Source of the DNA: Phaseolus vulgaris
Taxonomy: Eukaryota; Streptophyta; Magnoliopsida; Fabales; Fabaceae
Direction of reading: 5' to 3'
Assembly (NCBI RefSeq): GCF_000499845.2
Contig: NC_023751.2
Coordinates: 10,145,564 to 10,209,563, forward strand
DNA: 64,000 nucleotides
Positions 21,801 to 35,493 of the stretch are shown piece by piece. Position numbers and translations under genes: made by a program. Numbering within the stretch: position 1 is the stretch's first letter; every line of letters begins with the position of its first letter. The notes under the pieces are model-generated. The model did not search any database, had not been told where the DNA came from, and saw nothing but the letters and a program-made list of their open reading frames with translations.

Positions 21801-22896
21801 ATTGCTACAGTAACCATGTTTATTTTATATATATACATATTTTTTTACATTTAACTTTTATATATATATATACTTTTGAGTGTAATTTTTCGGTTAGACC
21901 TCTCAGAAAATCTAGTTAGTAATGAGAAAAATATTAATAGTTGAATAATTATTTACAGCTTGATTTTATGGATTCATTTTTTTATTTATACTTATAAAAT
22001 TAAAATTGTTTTAAAAGAGTATAATTTTACTTAAATTTATACTTCACGGGGCAAACTTATTTAAATTTATTTTCAGAACAAATAATTTTTTTCTTAACAT
22101 TTTATGATACAATTTTATTTGGATTATAATTTTTGATAAATTTTTATTTGAGTTATATTTTAAATAATATTTTCTAAATTATCTTATTTAAAATTTAAAA
22201 CCTAAAAAATAAAAATGTTTTCCCAAGGATACGTGTGGGTAACTTTTCAAGTGAGTACCATTTTTGTTAAAGAACGTTTAGTGGATAACTTCTAGTCCTG
22301 CATATGCCTAGATAATGTGGTGGAAAAAGATTATGTAAACACTTATTTTCCCTAACCCTATATTCAAACAAAACATATAAATAACTATTAGTAGGGATGA
22401 TCAACTTATTCTTGGTATGCTAAAAAATATATATTTTGTTTTTAACTTTTAGGATCACCTCAAGATTAATGAATCGTGTGTTATGAAAATTTCTAAAAAA
22501 TATAAAAACTTGGGAAAAGTGTTTACCTCATGTAGAATTTTCCTATAATAGGATTGTCCATATACTCAACATTCCCTATTTGAAATTGTTTATGAATTCA
22601 ATTAATCCCTTACCTACTCTTAATTTCTTGCCTTTTTCCTAACACTTATTTATTAAAGTATTTATCTATCACTCCAAAAGTTAAAGAAGAATCTTTTTTA
22701 TTTATTAAGATTAATAATATTTTTTATTTTAATTTAAAATTTATATATACAAAAATAAAAATTACTACATCAATTATACTTGCTACAAATTTTCTTCTTG
22801 CTCACTCTTTTTTTTTCTTTTTTTTTATTTTCCACCTCCCTTTAATTCAAACAAATAAAACCTTGTTCAACATAGAACAGTATGATGATTTATTAT
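21801..22896. other. AT-rich intergenic DNA, no gene seen
   Basis: Contains TA-rich runs near 21820-21870 and poly-T tracts near 22810; nothing coding recognised. Confidence 0.4.
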
Positions 22897-23257
22897 CACT
22901 ACAAGAAAATGATAAAATAGAAACCAATTTTTAGAGACAAAAAATAATTAATTGTTATAGTGACTAAATTAGAGATCATGTTAGAAATTAAAAAAAAAAT
23001 GATTTCTAAATCAGTTTATATTATTGTTAAATAGTTTTTAAATTGGTATCTAATTAGCTACCAAAGTTTTAACTACTAATTTTAAATTTTAAATTTGGTA
23101 GCAAAAACCTTGATTGCTAATTAGATACCAATTTAGAAACCATTTAATTTAGAAATCAATTTTTTTAGTATCTAAACTAATATCTAATTTAGTCCCTATA
23201 ACAATTAATTATTTTTTATTTTTAAAAATAATTTTTATTTCATGATTTTTTTTAGTG
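22897..23257. mobile_element. Complete CACTA-type MITE with TAT target duplication
   Basis: 361 bp, starting CACTACAAGAAAATGATAAAATAG and ending TATTTCATGATTTTTTTTAGTG, with CACTA/TAGTG ends and TAT on both sides (22894-22896 and 23258-23260), as expected of CACTA elements. The interior is nearly palindromic: the TTGGTATCTAATTAGCTACCAA block is mirrored by TTGGTAGC...GCTAATTAGATACCAA. No coding capacity. It is the best-preserved member of the family in this window. Confidence 0.85.
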
Positions 23258-25240
23258 TATAAAAAATTGGACATGTAACAGAATCACTAGATTTTGATGC
23301 ATAAAAGTATCGTAAAAATAAAAATAAAGATAGGTTAAGAGAAAAACATTTAAGAAACTCATATCAAGAAAAATCTGTAAACAATATCTCCAAATATTTA
23401 TTGACTTTATGAGGTACACATAAATGAAATAATAGTTTTGTTATTTTTATTCTTTTTAGTGTGAACTATTTAAAAAAAAAAACAATGCACGTTAATTAAG
23501 AAAAGTTAATTAGCAGATTTCAGTTACATTAATTTCATTTTTTTTAAAAACACCATCCTTCATTAAAATTTGATACTAAGAATAAAAAATCATTAAAGTA
23601 AAATTGCAATAAAAAAATATTTAAGAGTAATTTCATTAAATAAAAAATTAGGATTGATAAATAACAACTAATGATGGTTAAGTGAATATTCTTTTCTAGT
23701 ATTCATTTTTTTAAACCAACTAAAGATTTATTTTTTGTTTGTTGTGTTGTTTTGTTATGATTGTTTTTTCTTTTTGGTGATGAGGTAAGTGATTGCACCC
23801 AACACTCATTGATTCATGTGAGAGGTGGGAGCCAATCCTTTATGGTCAATCACTTTCCTCTTGTAAGGTTTGTGATTTGTCTTCAGCAACAATAATTTAA
23901 AGTTTCTTTTAATTATTTTAAGACTAAGCAATTTATGTATATAAATATTATTTCAAAACAAGTTTACAAAAGATTAACATAATACATAAGAATTACGTCT
24001 TCATTGTTTTGAAACTTAACATGATGTACACGTTATAACTTCTTGTTCAATCTTCGGCAATGAACTAAAATACTATTGTTATCTCGTCATCTACACTCAT
24101 ACGTAAACTTTGTGCTTCATTTTTATCATTTAGTCGGAATTTTCGAGGTTATGGCAATGACAATTTTTGTATGTTTCTGAATTTGAGTTTACTAGAATCT
24201 AGTGATTGGATTCAGAAACCAAATTATTTTAAAGTTTGATTGTGACTCGGGTCACACTAAAAGTTGAAGAATTTTTAGCTCATGAAATTTTATCTCTTAA
24301 TTATTAAACTAATTATTTTTTTTAAAAAAAAAGATAAATTGTGATAGCATAATTTATAATAATTAAAAGATAAAATTATATTAAATTAGTAAAAATTCCA
24401 GAAATTATTGGAATCTTACTATAAAACTAAATAATTTTAATTATTGATAAATTATAGTTTATGCATTATATATATATACAGAGAGAGAGATAAATATAGA
24501 TAGATATAGATATGTAGTGTTGATAATTAGTTTTCTATTAATGACTGAAGTTGTTTATTTTATCTTTTAAAGCTAAATGTTCACCTTAGAAAATGATATC
24601 CACGAAACTATATAAGTTATAAATAACAAATATAAAGGAGTTGAAATAGTTTTTATTTTAGAAAGTATAAAAATTATAATTTTCATGAATTAATTTATAG
24701 TAAGATATTTTATTTATAAGTGACTTTTAATATTTATACTGTTTGTGGAAAAATAAAATTAAGAATAATTTAATATGACAGTAAACTTGTCACTTTTAAT
24801 CTTTGACATTATGAGTTTATGCTCTTATAAAAAAAAATCCCTTCTCAATTATTCAATTTACATTAAACAGAAATTATTTAATAGATGCAAACTATCACTG
24901 TGTTAAATCAATCCTTATTTGGGACTTAATACATAATATAATTAAAAAAGGTTAAATTTTAAATCTCTAAAACATTAGTTATTTTTAGATAAAAAAAAGT
25001 TAAAAGGGATAATAGTTATTTTTTTCCTAAAAAAACACATTTATTAAATAATTTTAATTTAAGGTTCTACTATTTACTTTTTTTGTTTCTTAAGATTTGG
25101 CTCTTTTAAGTATTATTTTTTCATAGTTATCTATTCAATTACGAGTGAGATGGAGCATGGGAATCATCCTGTGTCCTCTTAGACTTGTTTGATAACATCG
25201 AAAACCATTTTTAAGGCAATAATAATAATAATAATATAGA
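23258..25240. other. Intergenic DNA upstream of the DPP gene
   Basis: AT-rich, no supported gene. Microsatellite-like TATATATATACAGAGAGAGAGA with GATA repeats near 24466-24520, and an (AAT)n run near 25218-25236 just before the putative promoter. Confidence 0.45.
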
Positions 25241-25248
25241 TATAAACA
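25241..25248 (+). promoter_or_regulatory. Putative TATA box of the DPP gene
   Basis: TATAAACA about 30 bp before a CATTTGTTTCCC-type start region. The 5' UTR exon would run to CATTCAG/GTTAGA (ends 25553) and splice to GTTGCAG/TTC (starts 26358). A pyrimidine-rich leader supports this; it is a prediction only. Confidence 0.45.
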
Positions 25249-25524
25249 AATTAAATTCTGGAAATTTTATTCAACATTTGTTTCCCTATATCTATCTATC
25301 TATCCATCGGAGTCCAACGCCACCAACTGAGCACAGAACAACATCAACAACAACCTCTGCTTGGTTCTTCCTCTTCCTTCTCCACCAAACCTTAAACTTC
25401 CACATAACCCAATCAAGTTTTGATTTAGACTCTTATTTCCCATCAAACTATATCTTTGTCTTTCTCTCTCTCTTTCTGCATCCTCGGAACCCAAAATATT
25501 CCAACTAAACATTTCTTCCTTTTC

Positions 25525-26408
25525 ATGGCAGATCCTACCCATCTTTCATTCAGGTTAGATTTCAATAATCCTTATTCTCAATTAAACTGGGTCAGCTTTA
25601 ATTAACGTTAGTCAATTAAAAAATTGTTTTTTTTTTGGCTTTCTGGGTTCTAGTTTCACACGCAGTTTGCGATCGGATCCGGTTACAGTGGATAGACTGA
25701 CAAGGTTTTAATGGTTCTACCTTCCTTAGTGATCGTAAGGGACTTTGAAATAGGTTGTAGTATTTTAAAATCTATTATGTGATGAAGTGAAAACCAAATA
25801 AACACAGAATTTGCATTTTTTTTCCTTTGGTTTGTTACTTACTCCATCTTCTATCTTGCTTGGGGTCCATGGTTTTTTTCGTGTTTTTTCAGTTATGCTG
25901 CATTAGTTTATGTACAGGTAGAAGCTTAGACTTAAAACCTGTTTCAAATTATTTGTGCCTGTCAATATCAAGGGTAACTTTTTACCTTCTTTTGTCCCTT
26001 TTTTATGTTTTTGGTCCTCCCTTTCTTGTTCTCCACCTGGATAATATTCTCAAGTGATTAGGTTTCATTCTGTACACGTAATTTCTATTGATTTTATGTC
26101 ACTTATTACAAAATTAAAGTTCTAATTTTGGTCTTTCGAGCACATTCTTCAGTCGGGCTCAATGGTTGAGGAAGTATTCGTGATTAAGCATTGAAGAATC
26201 CTTTAATTCCTCTCTATTATTTTTATTGTAATTTAATGGTGGTCCAAATGTTATAAAATTATTTAGCTTGCTTATTGTTTCTTTGAAGTAACACTGTTAT
26301 TTCTATTTTTTGTTTTGGGAAAGTTCTCTCATCATAATAATCCATGTTCTGTTGCAGTTCAATCTCACACCTTTTGGTGTATCTCTAATGCAATCAGTTG
26401 ATGAATGA
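25525..26408 (+). promoter_or_regulatory. Upstream ORFs in the DPP leader
   Basis: Two short upstream frames precede the main start. An ATG at 25525 (MADPTHLSF), if the 804-bp leader intron is removed, ends at a TAA about 30 bases into exon 2. An ATG at 26388 opens six codons ending in a TGA at 26406-26408, overlapping the main ATG at 26401 (GATGAATGAG). Such overlap commonly lowers translation of the main frame. Confidence 0.5.
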
Positions 26409-29400
26409 GAAGAGATATTCGAAGCGTCCAAAATCACTGCCTTACAACATGCCTGTGACAGACTCAAATGAGGCGCAGAATTTTGATGATAACATTATTT
26501 TCCCTGTTGAAGAGATTGTACAATACCCTTTGCCGGGATACGTGTCACCAACTTCATTAAGTTTTAGTCCTGATGATAGTTTAATCTCTTACTTATTTAG
26601 TCCTGATCACTCTTTAAATAGAAAGATTTATGCTTTTGATCTGAAGACCAACGCACAAGAACTGTTATTCAGTCCCCCGGATGGTGGACTAGATGAAAGT
26701 AATATTTCTCCAGAAGAAAAGTTGAGGAGGGAGAGGTTGAGGGAGCGTGGTTTAGGTGTGACACGGTATGAATGGGTGAAGACAAGCTCTAAAAGGAAAG
26801 CAGTCCTGGTGCCATTGCCTTCTGGGGTCTGTTCATTTATCCTGAAATGCAATTGGTTGAAATTTTGTCTTATGTTTTCATTCAGAAGAGAAAAAGTGCT
26901 CATAAGTTTTAAACATACATGTTACACTTTAATTCTTAATGCTGGTAGCCACATCCCAGAAACACACAGGCTTTCATTACTCTAGTAATTATATCATGAT
27001 GCTTATTTCTGCCCTTTATAATAACACCTGCTTGGAATTAGTTGTCAGCATTTAGATGTTGTCTAGGAATAGGAATAAATTAAACTGAAGCTCCAAATGC
27101 TGATTTTTATATATTTATCTTTTTTTGTTTAGGATGGCCTATCATTCTGCAACTATCTAACATAGTTAAAAGGAAGTTGCTGGAGTTATTTACTAACCTC
27201 TTCTATTTGTTGTTGTACATGATTTTGAAAGTTGTTTTAACTACAATTTGCATCATTGTCATTGGTATTGAGTAGGGTTTTACCACCCTTACCTGATGAT
27301 AGGAATATAGGAATCTTATTTATATGTACATAACAATGTTATATCAACCTGTATATATACTTATGTGTTTTGTATAGGTGTGTGTTAGAATGAATATAAT
27401 TTTCTCTCCTTTTGTATTTTATGTTGAATTTGATATTGATTATTAAATTCAAATAGTCAAGTGTCTAATGGTTATTTCTTTTTCCATATGAACAGATTTA
27501 TATTCAGGACCTTTCCCTTTCAAAACCCGAGCTCAAGCTTCCAAGTGTATCAGGTTCACCCATTATTGATCCACATCTCTCTCCAGATGGATCAATGCTT
27601 GCCTATGTAAGAGACTGTGAGTTGCATGTTCTGAATCTCTTATCTAATGAATCAAAGCAGTTGACCCATGGGGCAAAGGAAAATGGTTTGGTAAGCTCAA
27701 CACTTGGCTGTTCTTTCCTGTATTTGAGTTACTAAATGCATTTGAGTTCAATGAAAAGAAGTTAATGATTCTTATATATTATCACCTGGCTAATTAACCT
27801 AATCTTTTTAGATAAACTGTCTTCAAAGAAAAAAATATTTTAGCAATTTAAAGATTGTATGGTAATGTTTCTTTTTGAAACATTCCAAGGTTCACCTACT
27901 TCAAATCAACTGCACATATCCTATTTAATGTTTTTAACTCTATCATGCGTGTTTGACCTCAATTATGAGGCATTTTACTGCTGAATTTGGTTAAGCGTGG
28001 TCGTTCTGTCCTTGCTGCCACTGTCCTGGATAATGGTAGTTTAGTGTGCAGTGTTGATTCTCTTCTAGGTTCAATCTAGTAGGACTCCAATGTTTTTTTT
28101 TTTTTATGAAAATAAGCTAGACTGAATTAAGATATTTGAAAATTGGAACTTAAGAAGAGTCAATTATTCTTGATCATTGTATAGGATTTAGGTTTGGACT
28201 TGTACATTTGTCCCTCATATGATTGCATAAAGTTTTTAGTTTGTTTTGTAGTAGATAAAATATTTTAGTTTGACTTTTACATTATTTCAGTATGAGAAAA
28301 TTTGACACTGGGTTTGGGTGTTGCAGATTCATGGGCTTGCAGAATATATAGCTCAGGTGAGATTTGCTTTAAATTTTTTTTGTATACTTCTTTAGACTAA
28401 ATATAATGCTTTGCATTACTTGTACAAATTAGTCCTCCATTCTACTTCTGACCGGGCAAGTTGCATAATATATAGGTTCTGAAATGATGATATTATTTTC
28501 TATATCATTGTTAGCTTGTAAAATTTTTGTTACTTTTGAAGTGCCAAAAATAAACTCTTCTTAAAGCTAAAGATGTTGTTATGTGCTGTGAGAAAGGTTT
28601 TTATATTTAACAATAACATGTATCTTTTGGATTTCAGGAGGAGATGGAGAGAAAAACTGGATATTGGTGGTCACTGGACAGTAAATATATTGCTTTCACC
28701 GAAGTTGATTATTCTGAAATACCACTTTTTAGAATTATGCACCAAGGGAAGAGCTCAGTTGGTTTAGAGGCACAGGAAGACCACCCTTATCCTTTTGCAG
28801 GAGCTTCAAATGTTAAAGTGCGCCTTGGGGTTGTTTCAGTTGCTGGAAACTCCATTACTTGGATGGATCTTCACTGTGGGGGCACGGAACAGCAAAACAA
28901 TGAGGATGAATATTTGGCAAGAGTCAATTGGATGCATGGAAACATTCTCACTGCTCAGATCTTGAACAGACACCACACTAAAATAAAGATTGTTAAATTT
29001 GACATTAGAACAGGCCAAAAGAAAAATTTATTAGTGGAAGAAAATGGCAATTGGATCAATATACATGACTGTTTCACACCTCTTGATAAAGGGGTTGCCA
29101 AATTTTCAGGTGGATTTATCTGGGCTAGTGAAAAAACAGGATTTAGGCATCTTTATCTTCATGATGCAAACGGGGTTTGTTTAGGACCCATCACTGAAGG
29201 TGAATGGATGGTTGAGCAAATTGCCGGACTGAATGAAGCTACAGGTCTAATATATTTTACTGGGACCTTAGATGGTCCCCTTGAGTCCAATTTGTATTGT
29301 ACTAAATTTTTCATTGATGGAAGTCAACCACTTCAGGTCCCTGTCAGACTTACACACAGCAAGGGGAAGCACATTGTGGTTCTTGCTCACCATATGCGAA

Positions 29401-30579
29401 GTTTTGTTGATATTCATGATTCCCTTGGTTGTCCTCCTAGGGTGTTACTGTGCTCATTGGAAGATGGAAGTATAATCAAGACTTTATACGAGCATTCATT
29501 TACAGTTCCAAGGTTCAAAAGGCTTCAACTTGAGGCGCCGGAGATTGTTGAAATACAGGCTAATGATGGCACTACACTGTATGGAGCTTTATACAAGCCT
29601 GATGCTTCAAGGTTTGGACCTCCACCCTACAAAACTATGATCAATGTTTATGGTGGTCCAAGTGTACAGCTTGTTAGTAACTCTTGGCTCAGTACAGTTG
29701 ATCTGAGAGCACAATATTTGAGAAACCAAGGCATCTTAGTTTGGAAGGTCAGTTCCCTATTTTACATGATTATGCTCCACATTTTGTTGTTTTTGCTTGC
29801 TTTTAAATCTTTATGCATCCACATTTTGATGACAACTGCACGATGAAACTCAAATGTGTAGGACATAATTACAATAAATTGAATGTAATTTATGAACCAA
29901 CCACAGATAACTGAAACATGGAAAATTTTGACACGGTGGCAGTGTACGTTTTTAATCATGAAAATCTAAAAATGTTTTCACCCTTGCATTTCTTATACAT
30001 GTTAAACATTGGTGTCCTTGTTTACAGCTAGACAATAGAGGAACTGCAAGACGGGGGTTGAAATTCGAAAGCTATTTAAAACACAAACTTGGTCAAATTG
30101 ATGCTGATGATCAGCTAACTGGAGCAGAGTGGCTTGTGAAAGAAGGGCTTGCAAAAGCTGGTCACATTGGGTTGTATGGTTGGAGCTATGGCGGGTATCT
30201 CTCTGCCATGACACTGTCAAGATATCCAGATTTCTTCAAGTGTGCAATAGCTGGTGCCCCTGTTACATCATGGGACGGATATGACACGTTTTACACAGAG
30301 AAGTACATGGGGTTGCCATCTGAAAACAAGTCAGGGTATGAAAGTGGTTCTGTTATGAACCAAGTGCACCAGTTGAAAGGGCGGTTGTTGCTCGTGCATG
30401 GCATGATTGATGAGAATGTCCATTTCAGGCACACTGCAAGGCTTATCAATGCACTTGTGGCGGCTGGAAAGACATATGAGCTAATAGTTTTCCCAGATGA
30501 ACGCCACATGCCGCGCCGTCACAGTGATCGGATTTACATGGAAGGGAGGATGTGGGACTTCATTCAGAGGAATCTGTAA
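26401..30579 (+). CDS. Dipeptidyl peptidase 8/9-like serine protease (S9B)
   Basis: Five coding exons join in frame: 26401-26826, 27496-27690, 28327-28356, 28638-29747, 30028-30579 (770 aa). All introns are GT-AG, between codons. An N-terminal region of about 60 residues leads into an eight-bladed-type DPPIV propeller (about 60-560), then the alpha/beta-hydrolase domain. Catalytic Ser640 lies in GWSYGG, Asp715 in HGMIDENVHF, His747 in DERHMPRR. The Glu pair that holds the substrate amino terminus is E218-E219 in AQEEMERKTGYWW, the DPP8/9 arrangement. No signal peptide or membrane segment is visible, so a soluble cytosolic enzyme removing Xaa-Pro dipeptides is expected. The ATG at 26401 is the first in frame; an upstream ATG at 26388 is out of frame. 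Confidence 0.93.
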
Positions 30580-32672
30580 CATAACTTTTTCTTTCAACTT
30601 TTGTGTTTAGTTGAATGGGCATAGTAGTTTCTCAACTTCCTTTACCCAATATTTGGTTTTTATTTCTTCTTGCCTTATAGCTACTTTGATGACTATTTTT
30701 GCGACCCTAAAAAGAAACTCTTCTGATATCAAATAACTGAACAACTCTTTAAAATTCAAATAGTGTAGATCTTATGCTATATCCGGAGGAGAAATTATCA
30801 ATAGACTGGTTTGATCTAAATTCTGAAATATGCATATTGTATATTTATATCATGTATTTAAGTATAATCATAAAATTCTAGTAAAAATATATTAAATTCA
30901 TGACAAAAATGTCTCATATTGTCTCTTATTAGGTGTTTATGACATTTCCCATTCTGCTACCAAATGAATGGTGCTGTGTGATAAATTGTTTCTTAAAGAT
31001 GTTGATGTTGTACTCGCAATAAAACTTCTTTAAAGCATAACAAAAAAACTTGGACATGGTGGAAAAGATCCTAATTTTAGGCTAGAAAATTTAAAAAGGG
31101 TAAAATGTTATGATCAAGTTTAAAAGTGTAAGAAATTTGATAAACATGGTAGACACTAATAGAAAACAAACACTATAAAATATCAGAATCTAATGCAATC
31201 CAACAATGAGTTTGAAAAAAGGTTAACTTTAGTAATTTTGTTATGTATATATGAAAAGACAAACATCTCATAATCACAAACACATCAATAAAGATTAATC
31301 ACATCAAACATTCATACACTAACCATATCAATGAATTGCTTGCTAGAATGGGATGCATGAATGATGATAAGATAAGGGGTTTATGAGAATGAGAGCAATA
31401 ACAATGGAAATGCAGAAGTGTAAATAGCATGTTTTAAACAATGCTTTTAAGAACTCCTACATGGTATGGAAAAATTAATAAAATTTTGAACTAAATTGTG
31501 CTTAAAAAACTTCGCAGATGTCTCAAATTTGTCCATCCAAACATTACTTTAAAATTATAAATAAAATCCAATATACAAACACTTCCTATATTATAAAAAG
31601 AGTTCTTTTTCTCAGTGTAATTTTGTTAGAAAATGAAAGTAAATGGCGATGAAAATGAAAGTAAATGGCGATTTGGTTTAAGAAACAAATTCTTTTATTA
31701 TTAGGTTTAATCTTTAGTTGGGTATTTGATGAAAAGTTCCCAAATCACTAGTGTAATTTGTATGTATTTAAATTTTTGGTAAAGTTTTAATGTGAATTTT
31801 GTTATATTTGGTACACACAACTCATGAGTTCAATGAGTATTATCAGTCACAATATGTATTATCAGTCTATTTTAACCTGAAATCAAATCTTTCTTATTTT
31901 TATAGACAGTATATTATTTAACAGATGGAATAAATTGTTATATTATAAATGAATATTACAAAATTTCAAATATATGACTAACCCATTTAACTTGTAAATT
32001 TTGAAGGACAAAAATAGTTGATAAAATTTTAAAAATATATTTAAAATATAAGTTATACATACAAGTATTTTGTAATGCAAATTTATGGAAAAGTATATCT
32101 AAATAGTATATCTCTAATTTAGTAATTTAATTCTCTTAATTGGAGGAAGCATACCACTTTTACAAGAGAATATAATGTATAGGTCCTAACAAATTGGGGA
32201 TCCAAGAATTTGCACTTAACCCTAATTGAGATTTCCCATGAAAGAACTTTATTAGATCCACTTCAAAGTACCAAACTCAAAGCACTATGGCACTTTAATA
32301 ACTAATAGTTAAAGGTTGGATTTAACTACTTCCAATGATAATTTTAAGTTTTTTTTTTAAACTGATAGTGTAATTTTATTTCATATTTGTTTGAAACGGA
32401 TAAAAATAATTTATTCTGAAATTTTACAGTCTTACTTATCATATATAATTGTAATTTTATATTAAATTCAAGTCGTATTTATCATATGAACTCAGTTATA
32501 TCATTATATCAAATTTTAGTGAAGTTTGAACTTCATATTTATGACTTGCTTATATTAAATTATATTGAAATTATATTTTACCGTACGACTTACTCAATTT
32601 TAAAATAATTTATTTTTTAGAAATATTAAATGAAATTATACTATTTAAAAAAACCTAATTTTACTTTACATA
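30580..32672. other. DPP 3' flank and intergenic DNA
   Basis: Probable 3' UTR for the first 200-300 bp, then AT-rich non-coding DNA. A perfect 22-bp tandem duplication (AAATGAAAGTAAATGGCGAT core) lies at 31629-31672. No gene seen. Confidence 0.45.
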
Positions 32673-34073
32673 TGTAACACCCCATAATTTACATATAACT
32701 ATTACAATACCGGTTCTATATATTTCTATACAAGCTTATAATTTTTTCAAAACATTCCTAATACGTGATTAGGACATATAGAAATACAAATATTTACAAT
32801 ATAAGTTTCAAAATCAACACCTTAAAACTCTTCTGATCCTCAGACACCTGTAAGATCATCTGCTCGTGAACGTAGTACAGTCATTGCAGTTCAAACACAA
32901 CAAGAAAAGTAAGGGTAAGCTAGTGAAAATAGAATTTTATAATATACGTAATTAAATCAAAAGAGAAAACCAAGTTACATGATCAATTTCTCAAATTATA
33001 CAATCTTCTTCAAATCCCAACATTAAAACAATCACATAGATCTCACATGGATCTACACATCCAAGATATTCAACAAACAACATCTTCCGGAAGACCTGTA
33101 TTAAGTAAGTCCTACCAAAGACTAACACCTGATCCAAAGATTACCAGCGAATCCAACATAAACGATCAGGGTAAGTTCAATACAACCCAAGCCGTGCATC
33201 TCATATGTCACGGTGTGCATGAACTCCCCCATCAACTTCTCACCACCTGATATCTTAGTCTATGTGACTTAGATCATCAGTGAAGCTCGGAGATCTCTGT
33301 TACCACATAGGCATCAATACTTAATACACAACAAACATCAGTTCATACATTATCCCAAATGTATGAATTCAATTCCATACCATTCTGTCATACAATATCA
33401 TTCAAAAAGTGATCCACAATATTCAAAAGTCTATTTGACATAAAAAAAATAACACTTTAATACTAAATCATCAAAATATAATATTTTTACAAATTTAAAT
33501 AATATACAAACAAACAACCTAATATATAAACACACAACATCCCTGCAAGAAAAATTGAATATTGGGACCACGTCCCTTCCGCATTCAGATCTTCTATCCT
33601 AGGGTGCTATTAAAAATTAAATTTAGCTCCCCTTACCTCAATTGCTTGTTTTCCAAGAAACTTTTAGAATGTTATTCCTCACTGTTTGGGTAAGCTTCAA
33701 GATTTACGGGCCTAATGCAAATTATCTAAACAAAACAAAAATTCAGTATATAATAGAATAAGTTGAGAGGATTAAACTTCTCAACTGACCCGACCCGACC
33801 AAGATTGATGACTAAATCCTAAGGAAAAATAGAGAACAAAAAACTTTAGAGCAAAAATTAACTTACTTTGTTTGAAAATCTGATCGGATAGAAATGTTCC
33901 TTTAACTCCTCTGCTATAGTGTGGTATGATCAGATTCTAAAATAGATGAAGACTGTGAAAGTAATTAAGAGAGAGAGAAGAGAAAATGGAGAGAGAAAAA
34001 TGAAGATAAGGAAGAAAAAGAAATGAACGTAGAGGGTTCGGTTTATGTTCTTTTAAAAAAGTGATGTTATGCA
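32673..34073 (-). mobile_element. Solo LTR, same family as 1727-3138
   Basis: About 1.4 kb starting TGTAACACCCCATAATTTAC on the plus strand and ending near TGTTATGCA. It aligns almost throughout with the LTR at 1727-3138, including GATCATCTGCTCGTG, the GGAAGACC(C/T)GTATTAAG block, GGGACCACGTCCCTTCCGC and GATTTACGGGCCTAATGCAA. It has no PBS, gag or partner LTR beside it, so it is best read as a solo LTR. TACAT occurs at both flanks (32667-32671, 34074-34078) but one base off the left end, so the target duplication is tentative. Confidence 0.8.
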
Positions 34074-35493
34074 TACATTCTATTTCTAATTAAACAACTG
34101 TTTTATTTTTGGAATGAATTCTTGAACAAATAAGTGGGAGTTATGTTGTTGTTTATTTTATCATTAATTTTTTTTTAAATATGAGTTTTAATAAATTTAT
34201 AATTAAAATTAGTTTAAATAATAAATAATATTATATTTAACTAGTTAAAATGAATTTTACTTAACTTAAAAAGAACCAAACTCTCTGCATAAGTTTTATG
34301 AAAGAGAAGACACTGAAATGAAATGATTGGAAAAGCACATTCAAATTCAAACCTCAAGTAAAACGCACAGAAATAAAAGCACCAGAGGAACCTTTTTCAT
34401 CATTATCAAAAAATAAAAGCAATAAGTCATGTAATAAAATATAATGCAATTATTTTGTACAAAATCATTTAATTATTTAACAATACTTAATTACACAGTC
34501 CATAATTTTTTTTAAAAAAATTTAAGTTTGGAAATAAAAAATCATTTCATATTGTCAACTATTTTTATAAGAAAATATTATTTTTAGATATGTTTAAAAT
34601 AAATAGTCATTCTTTTAAAATATTGAACCAAGTGCATCGTGTTTGCACATTATGTCAATTTTAGTTTTATGTTCAAAGTTTATTTATGCTTGCTAAATGT
34701 CTAATCAAATGTCTGTATCATGATCTTATTTTAGTTTGACATTTAGAATAAAATTATCTCACTCTAATATATTTTAATGCAAAATTTATATTTTATAATA
34801 TTTTTTTATAAATTTTAGAGTAAAAGTCTCTCCCTTTTATTTTTTTCACTTAGCCATTATTTTTTTTTTCTCTTCTATCTATTTGTATAGTCAGTAAAAA
34901 AAAACTTTAATTTTAATATAAATTCAATTTCACTTAAATTTAGTATGGTTTGGTTATTAATTTAGATTTTATTATTATTAATTCTGATTTTATTATTTTT
35001 AAACTATTTTACCGTTATATTGCATTAATAATCAGTTTTCAGACTTGTTAGTATTCCTATTTTATAAGTTACATTAATTATAATTTTATTATATATAAAA
35101 TTAATAAGATCAATTTAGCAGTTTTGCAATTTTATACAATTACGTTCAATCATATGCTACAATCTTTTGTCTTCTCTTATTTTCTTCATTTAGTTCCTAC
35201 ATACTCAACACAGACATTTCAAAATCCATATATAATAGGATAATAAATTCACAATTTATAGCGTAACATATTCAATTGAAGAAATTTCTCAATAGATAGT
35301 ATGCAATTCCCTTATAGAAAAATTATTATAAATCAATTTCATCACTCCCACTACATTACAAGTTTCAAGAACATTTTTTTAAATTATTTTATTATAATTT
35401 ACCTTTATTAAAAGTAATAACTCTAATTCTCCTTTAAAAATAAAACCTCAACATGTAAATTTATTACACTCGTAAGTATTTTAATTTAAACTC
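34074..35493. other. AT-rich intergenic DNA, no gene seen
   Basis: Very AT-rich, no open frame with recognisable similarity. Confidence 0.4.
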
